A stretch of 64,000 bases of DNA from Vogesella aquatica (GTDB lineage: Bacteria > Pseudomonadota > Gammaproteobacteria > Burkholderiales > Chromobacteriaceae), in contig NZ_JAQQLF010000011.1 of the NCBI RefSeq assembly GCF_028548455.1, positions 1 to 64,000 of the forward strand. The letters run 5' to 3'. The first letter of the stretch is position 1, and each line of letters opens with the position of its first letter. The notes below the pieces were generated by a model. It had not been told where the DNA came from and ran no database searches. It saw only the letters and a list, made by a program, of their open reading frames with translations. Position numbers and translations under genes: made by a program. This document shows, piece by piece, positions 52,775 through 62,034 of this stretch.

Positions 52775-55700
52775 CTACGGCACTTTCTTAGCATCATTAT
52801 TAGGCACATCGACAAATGAAGGAGAGTTGGAAATGACTGCATCCAAGACCTGTGCAGCTGTTTTAGGGGGAACGGATGGCGGCGGTGCTTGCACCAAACG
52901 TGACAATGACGGCGACAGGCTTTGCTGCCATGCCTGCCACGCATCGGTAGAGGGCTTGAGCAAAAGACTACTTGCACCAGAACCGGCGGCCCCGGCTACC
53001 GCGCCCAATGAACCTGCAATAAATGCATTCTTATCTTCCCCCAAATGTATATTATTAAAACTGGTATTCGTGAATGCCGTTGCAAAACCTAATGTTCCCG
53101 CAACACCGATGGTGCTGGGCAGTGCCCCCACTCCTATCGCTTGCAATTTCCCTGCCACCGGCCCAACCAAAGGCCCGGCTATCATCGCTGTATTGCCGGC
53201 AAACAGCGACTGCGCCAGCCGAACATCGCCAGGGTTACAGTTACCCGCCATACAGTTAAGGGTGTACTGACCCGCCGCATCAAAACCCGCACCGATCGCG
53301 CCGGCTGTCAGCATGCTATGAGACACTGCACTACCAGCGACCAAGCCACCCGCAGCAGGCAGCAATACCGACGAAGCCATCACACCAAAGCGCTGCTGGT
53401 TTTGTATTTCATAATCGGCATAGGGTTTGCCTGACGCGATACCCTGCACCGTCATGGCTGCACTCTGCCCGCTATTCCAGCCTGAACCCAGCCCTTGCTG
53501 ATGATCAGCCATCCGGTTAATCGCTTGCAGGTAGTCTTGCTGGGCCGCATTGGCTTCGTGACGGTAAAGGCTGGCACGCTGAGGGTCTTTGCCCGTGAAG
53601 GCGTTCGCCATCATCTCCAGCCAGGTACTATTGGCTTTCAATTGCCCGGCTAGCTGCTGGCAGGCGCTGCTGCTTTGGCAGGTGGCCGCAGCACGGGTGA
53701 GCTCTGCCGACTCCTGGCGATACTGGCTCATGGTCTGTTCCAGCTGTGCCGGTGTCCAGCTGGCCGCCTGGCGACGGAACTGCTCTACCCAGTTGGCCGC
53801 CTGTTGCTTGCTCAGCGAGTTGTTCTCCACCTCATTCTTCGCTCCCTGCCCGCCCGACAGTGCCGAGGCGGTGTTGCCGCCGGCGATACCGCCTGCCAGG
53901 CTGCCGGCCAGCGTGGTGAGGGCGGCGACGGTGTCTTTCTGGCTTTCGGTGAGGTTGGCCGCGTCGCTGCCGTACAGGTTTTGCGCCAGCGTGGCGGCGA
54001 TCAGCGAGGCGCTGCCGGCGCCGGCGGCACCGGCGACGGCGTTGTCGCCCTTGGCGGCGGCCAGGGTAGCACCCAGCAGGGCGTGGGCCATGGCATTGGC
54101 GGCAGTGTTGACCTGGCCGGTGGCGGGGTCGGTGGTGAGCTGCTTGATCTGCGTGGCCAGGTAGGGGGCGGCGGCGCCGGCAATGGCAGCGCTGGCATCG
54201 CCCCCGGCCAGGCCTTGCAGCGCGGCGGTGACGGCGGTGACGGCTTGCTGCACGCTGCCGCCTTTGCCCCAGGTGGCTTGCAGTTGCTGGTAGTCGGCAC
54301 TATTGGCGTAGGCGGGGTCGGCTTTGGCGCGCTCGGTGGCGGCGTTCAGCTCGGCACGTTTGTGGGTGTTGGCGATCTGCAGGGTTTGCTGGCCGATGTC
54401 GCCGATGAGCTGGATGGCTTGCAGGCGGTCGAGCTCGGCTTGTTTGTTGAAGAGGGGGCTGAGGCCGTTGGCGGTGCCGCTGGCGTCGCGGCGCAGGGTA
54501 GCGGTGTCTTGCTGCTGCGCGGCGCTGTCGCGCACGGTGAGGCTGCCGGCGCTGATGGCGGCCAGGGTGGTGCTGCTGGCGCTGCCCTGGGTGTGGCCGC
54601 CGTTCAGCACGGTGCTGGCGTTGCCCAGCGCGTTGGCGGCGAGGTTGCCGCTGGCACTGGCACTGCTGCTGGCACCGATGCTCTGGCTTTCTACGCGGTA
54701 TTCGGCGCGGTTTTGCAGGTCTTGCCAGCCGAGGGTGGCGGTGCTGAGCCGGTTTTGCTCGGGGCTGGCGCTGCTGGCGATGACGGCGCCGTCTAGCTGG
54801 GTGTGGCTGCCCACTTGCACATTAAAGCCGCCCTGCCCGGCGTACAGCCCGGTTTGCTCGGCCACGCTCTGGTACTGGCTGTCGATGCGCTGGCGGCTGA
54901 GGCTGGCGTTGACGCCGCCACCGGTACCGATGATGGCCACGCTGCCGCCGGCGCTGATGCTGCGCTGCTGGCTGGCGTAGTGGTCCTGGTCTTGCTGGCT
55001 GGTGAGGGTAAGGTTGCGGCCAACCTTGGCCGCCATGGTGTCGCCGCTGGCCAGCGCGCCGGTGAGGGTGGTGTCGCGCCCGCTGCGCAGGGTGAGGGTT
55101 TGCCCGGCGGTGATGTTGGTCTCGGTGTAGCTGTCGGTGTCGCCGTTTTCTTTGCCGCTGGCGCGGTTGGCGTTGGCAAATACGCTGATACCGGCTTTGC
55201 CGCTACCCACGCCAACGCTAACGCCAATGGCAGCGCCGCTACTGCTGTTGCTGCCGGTGGTGTCGCTGCGGTTGTGCGCAGACTGCAGGGTGATGTCGCG
55301 GGCGGCGTCGAGCGTGACGTTCTGCGCCTTGATGCTGCTGCCGGTCACCGATATGTCGCCGCTCTGGGCAACGCCGTCGGCGCCTTTGCTGCCGTCGCCG
55401 GTGGCAATGATGTGTACGTTGCGCCCCGCGTTAAGCTCGCTGCTGCTGGCGTTGCTGCTGCTGGTCTGGCTTTGGCTCTGGCTGCGCTGGCTGCCCAGCG
55501 ATACCGACACACCCGCAAAAGACGGGTCGGCCACCTCGCCGCTACCACCGCCCTGCTGCGCGGTTTGTACCGCCTGGTAGCCCGCCAGCCCGGCCTTGAC
55601 GCTTTGCAGTGCGGCCAAGCGGCTGTTGTTGCTGTTACCTGCGGCCTGGGCGGCGCTGACGGCGGTTTGCGCGGCGTCCACCACGCCACCGCTGAGCGCT

Positions 55701-58700
55701 ACAGTGAGGCCGCTTTGCTTGCTGTAGCTGGAGGTCTGCTGGGTTTGCGTATGCTCGGCGTGCTCGATGCGCACGTTTTGTGCGGCCATCGTGATGTCCT
55801 GCCCGGCGATGACGTCGCTGCCTTTGAGCTGCAGGTCTTTGCCGGCCAGTATCACCACATCGCCCTGCACGCTGCCCACGGTGCTACCCACTGCCAGGGT
55901 GGTGCTGACACCATTGACGTTGCCTTGCGCGGCTTTGCCGATGGTAAAGCCCAGCCCGCCACTGCCCATCAGGCCGGATTTTTTCTCGTCGCGCTGGCTG
56001 CTATAGCTATCGCTGGCGGTGGCGCTGGTAATGGCGATATTACCGCCGGCTTGCAGGCGGGTAGCCTGATCGCTCACCACCTGGCTGGCCTGGATGGCCA
56101 TATTGCCGCCGGCCTGCAGGCTGACGCTGTGGCCGGACACGCTACTGCTGACGATGTCGGTTTGCTGCCGCTGGTAGCTTTCATTGGTGGTTTTACTGCT
56201 GAGCAGGCCTTTTTTGCTGCTCTGCGTTTGCCAGTCTTCATTGCGGGTGTTTTCGCCATTCACCAGCTTAAGGTCACGCCCGGCTTGCAGGGCAACGGCG
56301 CCCTTGTCGCTGGCCAGGTTGGCCGCACGGGCGTTCAGGTCTTGCCGGGCTACGATGGCAAGGTCACCAGCGGTATGGATGCTGCTACCGGTTTCCTGCT
56401 GCTGGCTGCTGTGCAAGCGGTCGGTAGCGTTCCAGCGTACGTCGCGGCTTTCGCCGCTGCTGACGGTGGCCAGATTGACATCGCGCCCGGCCTGCAACAC
56501 GGTAGCGCCGCTGCCATTGTTGGCCAGCTGGGCACCGGCCAAGGTAAGGTCGCGCCCGGCGCTGGCCAGCAACACACCGGCGCCACCATCCACATACAGG
56601 CCCGCCACGCGCTCGACGGTGGTTTGCTGCAGGCGGTTGTCGCCGCTACCGTACTGCTGGCTGTGCGTGGTGCTGCTCACGGTAATATCGCGCCCGGCGG
56701 CCAGCTGCAGGCTGCTGCCGGCACGCATCTCACCGCCCAGGTTGTGGATGTCGGTACGCGCTTGCAGCGCGATGTCTTGCCCTTGCAGCTTGCCACCCAG
56801 GTTGTGCAGGTTGTCGGCGCTGATGGTGAGTAATTGGCGCCCGGCAATCTGGCCCTGGTTGGTCAGGTCGCCAGCCAGCTTGAGCTGCAGGCGGTCTGCG
56901 GCCAACAGCGCGCCATCGGCGCTGATGTCGCCCGGCTTGAGCTTGACGTATACCTGCGGCACCAGTGCGGTTTTCTGGCTGCCATCGGGCAAGGTGACGG
57001 TTTGTGCCACCAGCCACACGATGTCGCTGCTCAAGCGCGCCATTTGCTCGGGGCAGAGCGCTACGCCAGGGCGCAGGCCGTACTGACGGGCAAAGGTGAG
57101 GCCGTTATCCATCAGCGCGCGGTATTGTGCCTCGTCGCTGGCGTAACCATTCAAAAAGCGGCGGCCGGTAAGCTGGGCCACTTGGTCGCGGATGAGCTTT
57201 TGTTCGTAGTAGCCGTCCCCCAGGCGTTGCTGGGCGGTAGCGGGGTCGATAGCCATGCCTTGCAGCATGTAGTCGCTTCCCAGCCATTGCCAGTACTGGG
57301 TGAAAGCCGGGTCGGTCTGGATCAGGTAGGGGCTGCTGGCTGCGGTAGTGTGGTACAGGCTGCTGCGCGGCAGCGTGACATTGACACTGCTGGTGCTCAC
57401 CTGCCCCGACATGGCGCCCGCTGGCGGGGTCACGCGAATGATGCCATCGCTACCGCCACGCACGTTGGCCACCTCGGCGCCCGGTGCGGCCGGGGTTTGT
57501 ATATGCGGCGCGTTGCGGCCTTGGTCCAGGTTGCTGACCTCGCCCCCGTTAATGGCTAAAGACTGGTTAGCGGTGATGCTGGCCGCCACGCTGCCCAGGG
57601 TTTCGCGGATATCGGGCGCCGAACCCTGGTAGCTGCCCATACCGTAGGTGATGTGGGTATTACTGAACTGGTGCAGGCGGTACAGCGTGGCGGCGGTATT
57701 GACCACCTTGCTGCTACCCTGCCCTTCGCTGCGGCCATCCACCAGCAGGCTGCCGCCGGCAGCGATCTGGCTGTAACGGTTGTCCAGCAGTTGGCCGGGG
57801 TTCAGTTGCATATTGCCACCGGCACGAATGACAGCGGCAGCGCCGGCACCATCGGCCAGCACGTCGTCGATGGCGGTGTGGTGGGCAATGCGGGCTACCT
57901 CGTTGCCAGGCTCCTGGCTGAGGTGATTAAGGCGGTGGACAATAGTATGAACAGGATCGTCCAGCTGATAAGGCGCGAAGAGCTGGACGCAGTCAGTGCG
58001 GCAGGTGCCATAGGCTTGGCTATATTGCACATCGCCATATTGATAGCCCTGCTGCGGGACCAGCTCGGCAAACGGGTCATCGCCACCAACAACCTGGTCC
58101 GGGTTAGCCTGGCCATCTTGCCGCCACAGGTAGTAGATCGTGCGCGTTGCTGGTGCAGCTGTCGTCAAGCGCCAGCGCTCTCCAATACTGAATGCACCGC
58201 TGGCCAGGAAGAAACTGCTGGTTTGTGGTGTCACTCTCACAACCGCCCTACCCAGCTGTTTGCCATCCGGCGTGATGATACTGTCGTTGCTCAGGATGTC
58301 GGCCGGATTGAGATAAAGCGTTTCATAAGCCCGATAGTTGGCCGATGGCCTTAACGCCCCGCCATTGGGGCCATTACCCTGCCAGCTAGCCACCTGCATA
58401 TAGGCGGTTTCGTCGATGCTGTTTTGCTGGGTGATGCTGGTGCGTAGACGCTCGTTACGCAGGGTGTCGGCGGCAATGGCCACATCGCCCTGCGCTTCGA
58501 TGGTGGCCGACTGGTTGTGTACCAGCTGTGCGCTGCCGGTGGCCTGCTGCTGGCTATCCAGCTGGCCGCCAATAGCCAGATGGCCATCGCTGTAGATCAG
58601 GCTGTTTTCTGCGTTGACCAGCTGCCCCACGCCCAGCTGCAGGTCTTGCCGCGCCGCAATGGTGGCAGCATGGCTGGCATCGGATTGGTTGAGCAGGCTG

Positions 58701-61700
58701 GCCGTTGCCAGCGCCACGCGGTCGCCGTACAGGCGGCCGCCCGGCTGGTTGGCAATGGCTTCGGGCGCGCTGATGGTGAGCTGGCCGGCATCGATCAGGC
58801 CGGCATTGTCTACGCGGCTGGCTACGGTGATACCCAGCGCCTGGGCGCTGATTTCGGCTCCGGCCTGGTTATCCAGCGCGGCTACCTGCAGGCTGGCCTG
58901 GCCGCCAGCGCGCAGCGTGCCACTGTGGCTCAGGCTACCGGGTGTACTGAGCTGCAGATGGCGGCCTGCCTGGGTACTGCCGGCCAATATCACGCTGGTT
59001 TGTAGCTGCAGGGCCACATCCCGGCCGGCGCCCAGCGTGCCACTGCCAGTCAGGCTGGCGGCCACCAGCTTCAGGTCTTGCCCGGCTTGTAGTTGGCCGC
59101 CAGCATTATCGATGCCTGCTGCCGTCAGCTGTAGGCGGCCCCCGCTGGCCACCGTACCGCCGGCGTTATCCAGCCGATTGTCCAGTTGCAGCAGGCTGTC
59201 GCCAGCGCTGCGTACCTGGCCTTGGCTGTTATCGATCCCGGCTGCGGCCAACTGCAGCTGGCCACCCTGGATACCCTGTTCTGCGTTACCAGTCTGGCGG
59301 TTATCGATATTGCCGGCCTGCAGCGTCAGTGCCTGGCTGCCCAGCAACAGGCCCTGGCGGTTATCCAGCGTGCCATGGCCCAGCTGAATGCCCAGCGTAG
59401 CGGCCTGTAGCTGGCCGCTGCGGTTATCCAGCCCGGCTGCCTGCAGTTGCAATGCGCCCTGGCTGGCCAGCAGGCCGGCGTTACGCACGCTGTCGGCCTG
59501 TAGTTGCAAGCCTTGCTGGCTGGCAATGGTGCTGCCGGTACCGTTGAGCAGCTCGGCACTTTGCAGGCGGAGCGGGCCGGCACTGATCATGCTGGCGCCG
59601 CTGTCATTCGTCAGCGCCTGGCCGTGGGTATCGATGCTCAAGGCGCCGCTGGCCTGAATCTGCCCGCCCAGATTGTGCAGCTGGCCAGTCTGTAGTGCCA
59701 GCTCGCCGCCACTGATGCTGGCTTGCTGGTTATGTAGCGTACCGCTATCGAGCTGCAGCCGGCCGGTGGCCTGGATGCGCCCGCCGGCCAGATTGGCCAG
59801 TTCGCCGACGTTCAGTTGCAACCCACCACCCGACAGAATGCCGCGCTGGTTACCACTGTCACCATTCGTCAGCGCCTGGCCCTGGGTGTCCAGGCTGAGT
59901 TGCTGGCTGGCCTGCATCAACCCGCCACTGTTATCGAACGTGCCGCTGCGGCTGGACAAGGTGTCGGCGGCCAGCGTGCCCCCACGGTTATCTACGCTGG
60001 CGGCCTGCAGCTGTAGCGTGCTGGCCTGGGTGCTGCCCTGGCGGTTGTCCAGTGCACCGACGGCGGTTAGCTGCAATGAGGCGGCCGCCAATAGTTGGCC
60101 GCGCTGGTTATCAACGGTGGCCAATTTCAGGCTGGCACTGTCCTGGCGGCTGGCTAGCACCCCATCGCGGTTGTCCAGCGCCTCGCCCTGCACCGTTAGC
60201 GCCTGCCCGGCCACCACGCTGCCGCGCTGGTTATCCAGCTGGCCGCTGCGTAACTGCAGGCTGCCGCCGGCACCGATCTGGCCATCCCGGTTATCGAAGG
60301 CCTGGCTATGCAACACGGCGGCGCCCTGGATTTGCAGCTTACCCTGCTGGTTGCCGATGCTGAGGGTGTCGATGTTGGCCGCTTGCGCGCCGAGGCTGCC
60401 CTGGCTGTTGTCAAAGCGCTCGCCGCTCACCTGCAGCTGCCCTAGCGCCAGCGTACCGTGGTTGACCAGCCCACCCTGGCTGGCCAGATCGATACCGCCG
60501 TTGGCCAAGATGCGGCCACGGTTATCCAGCAGCCCGCTTACCTGAATGCTGCCTGCCGGCAGTACCTCGGGCGCGGCGGTTTGCACGCTACTGCCTGCGG
60601 CGGGGGCAACCTCGGGCAAGGGTAACGGTAGCGGCTGCGCCACCGTCGAGCCGGCACTACCGCTGCTACCCCCTGCAGGTGCCCCGCTGCCCGGTGCGGC
60701 CGGCAAGGCGCCAATACTGCCGCTGTTTTGCAGCTGGCCGGCTTGCAGGGCCAGTACCTGGCTGCCGCTTTGCCGTAGTTGGCCGCTATTGCTCAGGGTG
60801 GCAGTGGTGATGGCCAGCCGTTGCGCGTCGATGGCGCCGCTGCTGGCGTTATCGATCTGCGTGGCGTTCAGCGTCAGCTGCCGTGCCGCGCTGAGGGTGC
60901 CCTGGTTGCTGAGCTGCCCGCTGCTGTCCAGCTGCAGGTTGCGCGCCGACGACAGCGTACCGCCGTTGTACACCGCGCCGGTTTGCAGCTGCACGTCGGC
61001 AGCCGCATCGGTGGCGGCGAGGGTACCGCTGTTCAGCAGCTGCCCGTCGGTCTGCAGCCGCAAACCGCCGGCACCGGCTACCAGCTTGCCGGCGTTGCGC
61101 ACGCCCAGCCCGTGTTCGGTACCAACCAGCACGATCTTGCCGGCGTACATACCACCCAGCGCGGCAACATCCAGCGCAAACGCCGGCGCCGGCCCGCTGG
61201 CAGCGAGCGCGCCCTGGGCGCTGCCGTCCGCCGCGTAGGCCTGGCTGCCGGTGCCCACCTGCAGCTGTTGCGCCCAGATGCCGGCGTTGGCCGCCACGCT
61301 GCGCGCCAGAATGGCGGTGTAGTCGCTGGCGCTGGTATCCAGGCCGTCACCACCAATGCTGACCTGCCCGCCGCTGACGCGGTAGCCGTCCAGGCTGCCG
61401 CCGTTTATCACCGGCGTTCCGCTGGTCAATACCGTACGGCTGGCATTCAGAAAGGTAGCGCCGTTGACCTGCAGGCCGGCCGGATTGGCGATGATCACCT
61501 CGGCGCGCTGGCCGGCCACCTCCAGCGTGCCACGCAGTAGCGATGGATTCTGGCTGTTGACCTGGTTGACGATGACGCGGGCGCTGCCCGTCGCCAGCCA
61601 CGGGTTGGCCGCCACCCAGCCGGCGCTTTGCGTCTGCACGTTGACGCGGCTGTTGTTGAGGACGGTGCCAGCTGTGCCGGTATCAAACTGGCGGTACTGG

Positions 61701-62020
61701 TTCAGCGATACGCCGGCGGCGGACGGGGTCTGGATGTTGACTTGCACCGCGCCGCTGCTGGTGCTGAGCACCGTCGGGCGCTGCTTGCCCGGGGCCGCCG
61801 GGTCGGCCACGATCTGCGCTGCCGCAGGCAGGGTCCAGATGGCGCCGTGGGCCAGCAGCAGACAGGCTACCAGCGGCCGTAGGGCTGCAGACAGGCGGCC
61901 AACAACAGGCCGGGTGCGGGCTGGTGAGGTATCAGTGCCTTGTTGCGGGGTGATCTCGGCCACCGCCATCAGCATGCAGCGGTGGGCGTTGAAAACAAGA
62001 CGGTAGCAGTGCTGGTTCAT
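52775..62020 (-). CDS. cdiA: CdiA contact-dependent inhibition exoprotein (filamentous haemagglutinin type)
   Basis: A 3081-residue exoprotein. Residues 1-25 (MNQHCYRLVFNAHRCMLMAV) are an extended signal peptide region, with likely cleavage near 69 after LPAAAQ. The TPS secretion domain (about 85-330) has LNQYRQFD, NPSL at 158-161 and NPAGL at 179-183. Long FHA-type repeats follow, broken by a non-repeat, possibly receptor-binding part (about 1150-1600). A pretoxin domain ends in VENN at 2731-2734 (nt 53819-53830). The final 347 residues are toxin: hydrophobic Gly/Ala stretches such as SVLLPAAGGLVAGSAVSHSM and FIAGSLGAVAGAAGSGASSL suggest a membrane-active domain. AGGAA precedes the ATG; cdiB ends 14 nt upstream. 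Confidence 0.92.
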   Translation of the reverse strand: MNQHCYRLVFNAHRCMLMAVAEITPQQGTDTSPARTRPVVGRLSAALRPLVACLLLAHGAIWTLPAAAQIVADPAAPGKQRPTVLSTSSGAVQVNIQTPSAAGVSLNQYRQFDTGTAGTVLNNSRVNVQTQSAGWVAANPWLATGSARVIVNQVNSQNPSLLRGTLEVAGQRAEVIIANPAGLQVNGATFLNASRTVLTSGTPVINGGSLDGYRVSGGQVSIGGDGLDTSASDYTAILARSVAANAGIWAQQLQVGTGSQAYAADGSAQGALAASGPAPAFALDVAALGGMYAGKIVLVGTEHGLGVRNAGKLVAGAGGLRLQTDGQLLNSGTLAATDAAADVQLQTGAVYNGGTLSSARNLQLDSSGQLSNQGTLSAARQLTLNATQIDNASSGAIDAQRLAITTATLSNSGQLRQSGSQVLALQAGQLQNSGSIGALPAAPGSGAPAGGSSGSAGSTVAQPLPLPLPEVAPAAGSSVQTAAPEVLPAGSIQVSGLLDNRGRILANGGIDLASQGGLVNHGTLALGQLQVSGERFDNSQGSLGAQAANIDTLSIGNQQGKLQIQGAAVLHSQAFDNRDGQIGAGGSLQLRSGQLDNQRGSVVAGQALTVQGEALDNRDGVLASRQDSASLKLATVDNQRGQLLAAASLQLTAVGALDNRQGSTQASTLQLQAASVDNRGGTLAADTLSSRSGTFDNSGGLMQASQQLSLDTQGQALTNGDSGNQRGILSGGGLQLNVGELANLAGGRIQATGRLQLDSGTLHNQQASISGGELALQTGQLHNLGGQIQASGALSIDTHGQALTNDSGASMISAGPLRLQSAELLNGTGSTIASQQGLQLQADSVRNAGLLASQGALQLQAAGLDNRSGQLQAATLGIQLGHGTLDNRQGLLLGSQALTLQAGNIDNRQTGNAEQGIQGGQLQLAAAGIDNSQGQVRSAGDSLLQLDNRLDNAGGTVASGGRLQLTAAGIDNAGGQLQAGQDLKLVAASLTGSGTLGAGRDVALQLQTSVILAGSTQAGRHLQLSTPGSLSHSGTLRAGGQASLQVAALDNQAGAEISAQALGITVASRVDNAGLIDAGQLTISAPEAIANQPGGRLYGDRVALATASLLNQSDASHAATIAARQDLQLGVGQLVNAENSLIYSDGHLAIGGQLDSQQQATGSAQLVHNQSATIEAQGDVAIAADTLRNERLRTSITQQNSIDETAYMQVASWQGNGPNGGALRPSANYRAYETLYLNPADILSNDSIITPDGKQLGRAVVRVTPQTSSFFLASGAFSIGERWRLTTAAPATRTIYYLWRQDGQANPDQVVGGDDPFAELVPQQGYQYGDVQYSQAYGTCRTDCVQLFAPYQLDDPVHTIVHRLNHLSQEPGNEVARIAHHTAIDDVLADGAGAAAVIRAGGNMQLNPGQLLDNRYSQIAAGGSLLVDGRSEGQGSSKVVNTAATLYRLHQFSNTHITYGMGSYQGSAPDIRETLGSVAASITANQSLAINGGEVSNLDQGRNAPHIQTPAAPGAEVANVRGGSDGIIRVTPPAGAMSGQVSTSSVNVTLPRSSLYHTTAASSPYLIQTDPAFTQYWQWLGSDYMLQGMAIDPATAQQRLGDGYYEQKLIRDQVAQLTGRRFLNGYASDEAQYRALMDNGLTFARQYGLRPGVALCPEQMARLSSDIVWLVAQTVTLPDGSQKTALVPQVYVKLKPGDISADGALLAADRLQLKLAGDLTNQGQIAGRQLLTISADNLHNLGGKLQGQDIALQARTDIHNLGGEMRAGSSLQLAAGRDITVSSTTHSQQYGSGDNRLQQTTVERVAGLYVDGGAGVLLASAGRDLTLAGAQLANNGSGATVLQAGRDVNLATVSSGESRDVRWNATDRLHSSQQQETGSSIHTAGDLAIVARQDLNARAANLASDKGAVALQAGRDLKLVNGENTRNEDWQTQSSKKGLLSSKTTNESYQRQQTDIVSSSVSGHSVSLQAGGNMAIQASQVVSDQATRLQAGGNIAITSATASDSYSSQRDEKKSGLMGSGGLGFTIGKAAQGNVNGVSTTLAVGSTVGSVQGDVVILAGKDLQLKGSDVIAGQDITMAAQNVRIEHAEHTQTQQTSSYSKQSGLTVALSGGVVDAAQTAVSAAQAAGNSNNSRLAALQSVKAGLAGYQAVQTAQQGGGSGEVADPSFAGVSVSLGSQRSQSQSQTSSSNASSSELNAGRNVHIIATGDGSKGADGVAQSGDISVTGSSIKAQNVTLDAARDITLQSAHNRSDTTGSNSSSGAAIGVSVGVGSGKAGISVFANANRASGKENGDTDSYTETNITAGQTLTLRSGRDTTLTGALASGDTMAAKVGRNLTLTSQQDQDHYASQQRSISAGGSVAIIGTGGGVNASLSRQRIDSQYQSVAEQTGLYAGQGGFNVQVGSHTQLDGAVIASSASPEQNRLSTATLGWQDLQNRAEYRVESQSIGASSSASASGNLAANALGNASTVLNGGHTQGSASSTTLAAISAGSLTVRDSAAQQQDTATLRRDASGTANGLSPLFNKQAELDRLQAIQLIGDIGQQTLQIANTHKRAELNAATERAKADPAYANSADYQQLQATWGKGGSVQQAVTAVTAALQGLAGGDASAAIAGAAAPYLATQIKQLTTDPATGQVNTAANAMAHALLGATLAAAKGDNAVAGAAGAGSASLIAATLAQNLYGSDAANLTESQKDTVAALTTLAGSLAGGIAGGNTASALSGGQGAKNEVENNSLSKQQAANWVEQFRRQAASWTPAQLEQTMSQYRQESAELTRAAATCQSSSACQQLAGQLKANSTWLEMMANAFTGKDPQRASLYRHEANAAQQDYLQAINRMADHQQGLGSGWNSGQSAAMTVQGIASGKPYADYEIQNQQRFGVMASSVLLPAAGGLVAGSAVSHSMLTAGAIGAGFDAAGQYTLNCMAGNCNPGDVRLAQSLFAGNTAMIAGPLVGPVAGKLQAIGVGALPSTIGVAGTLGFATAFTNTSFNNIHLGEDKNAFIAGSLGAVAGAAGSGASSLLLKPSTDAWQAWQQSLSPSLSRLVQAPPPSVPPKTAAQVLDAVISNSPSFVDVPNNDAKKVP
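53819..54477 (-). repeat. CdiA pretoxin/VENN segment, full-length gene copy
   Basis: The expressed copy of the homology arm shared with cassettes 2 and 3. Confidence 0.85.
55016..55027 (+). repeat. 12-nt word GCGGCCAACCTT inside cdiA
   Basis: Exact copy in the FHA-2 repeat region of cdiA. Confidence 0.7.
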
Positions 62021-62034
62021 CGCGCGATTCCTGG

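Noticed and set aside
54803-56833. Long plus-strand frame of 676 codons inside cdiA
   Set aside because: It is antisense to the cdiA FHA repeats; its Ala/Gly/Val-rich composition is the shadow of GC-rich codons, with no ribosome site.
59000-61000. Regularly spaced GGTTATC-type words inside cdiA that resemble a repeat array
   Set aside because: They encode the repeated LDNR/VDNRxG units of the FHA domain and are not CRISPR repeats; there are no spacers of constant length.
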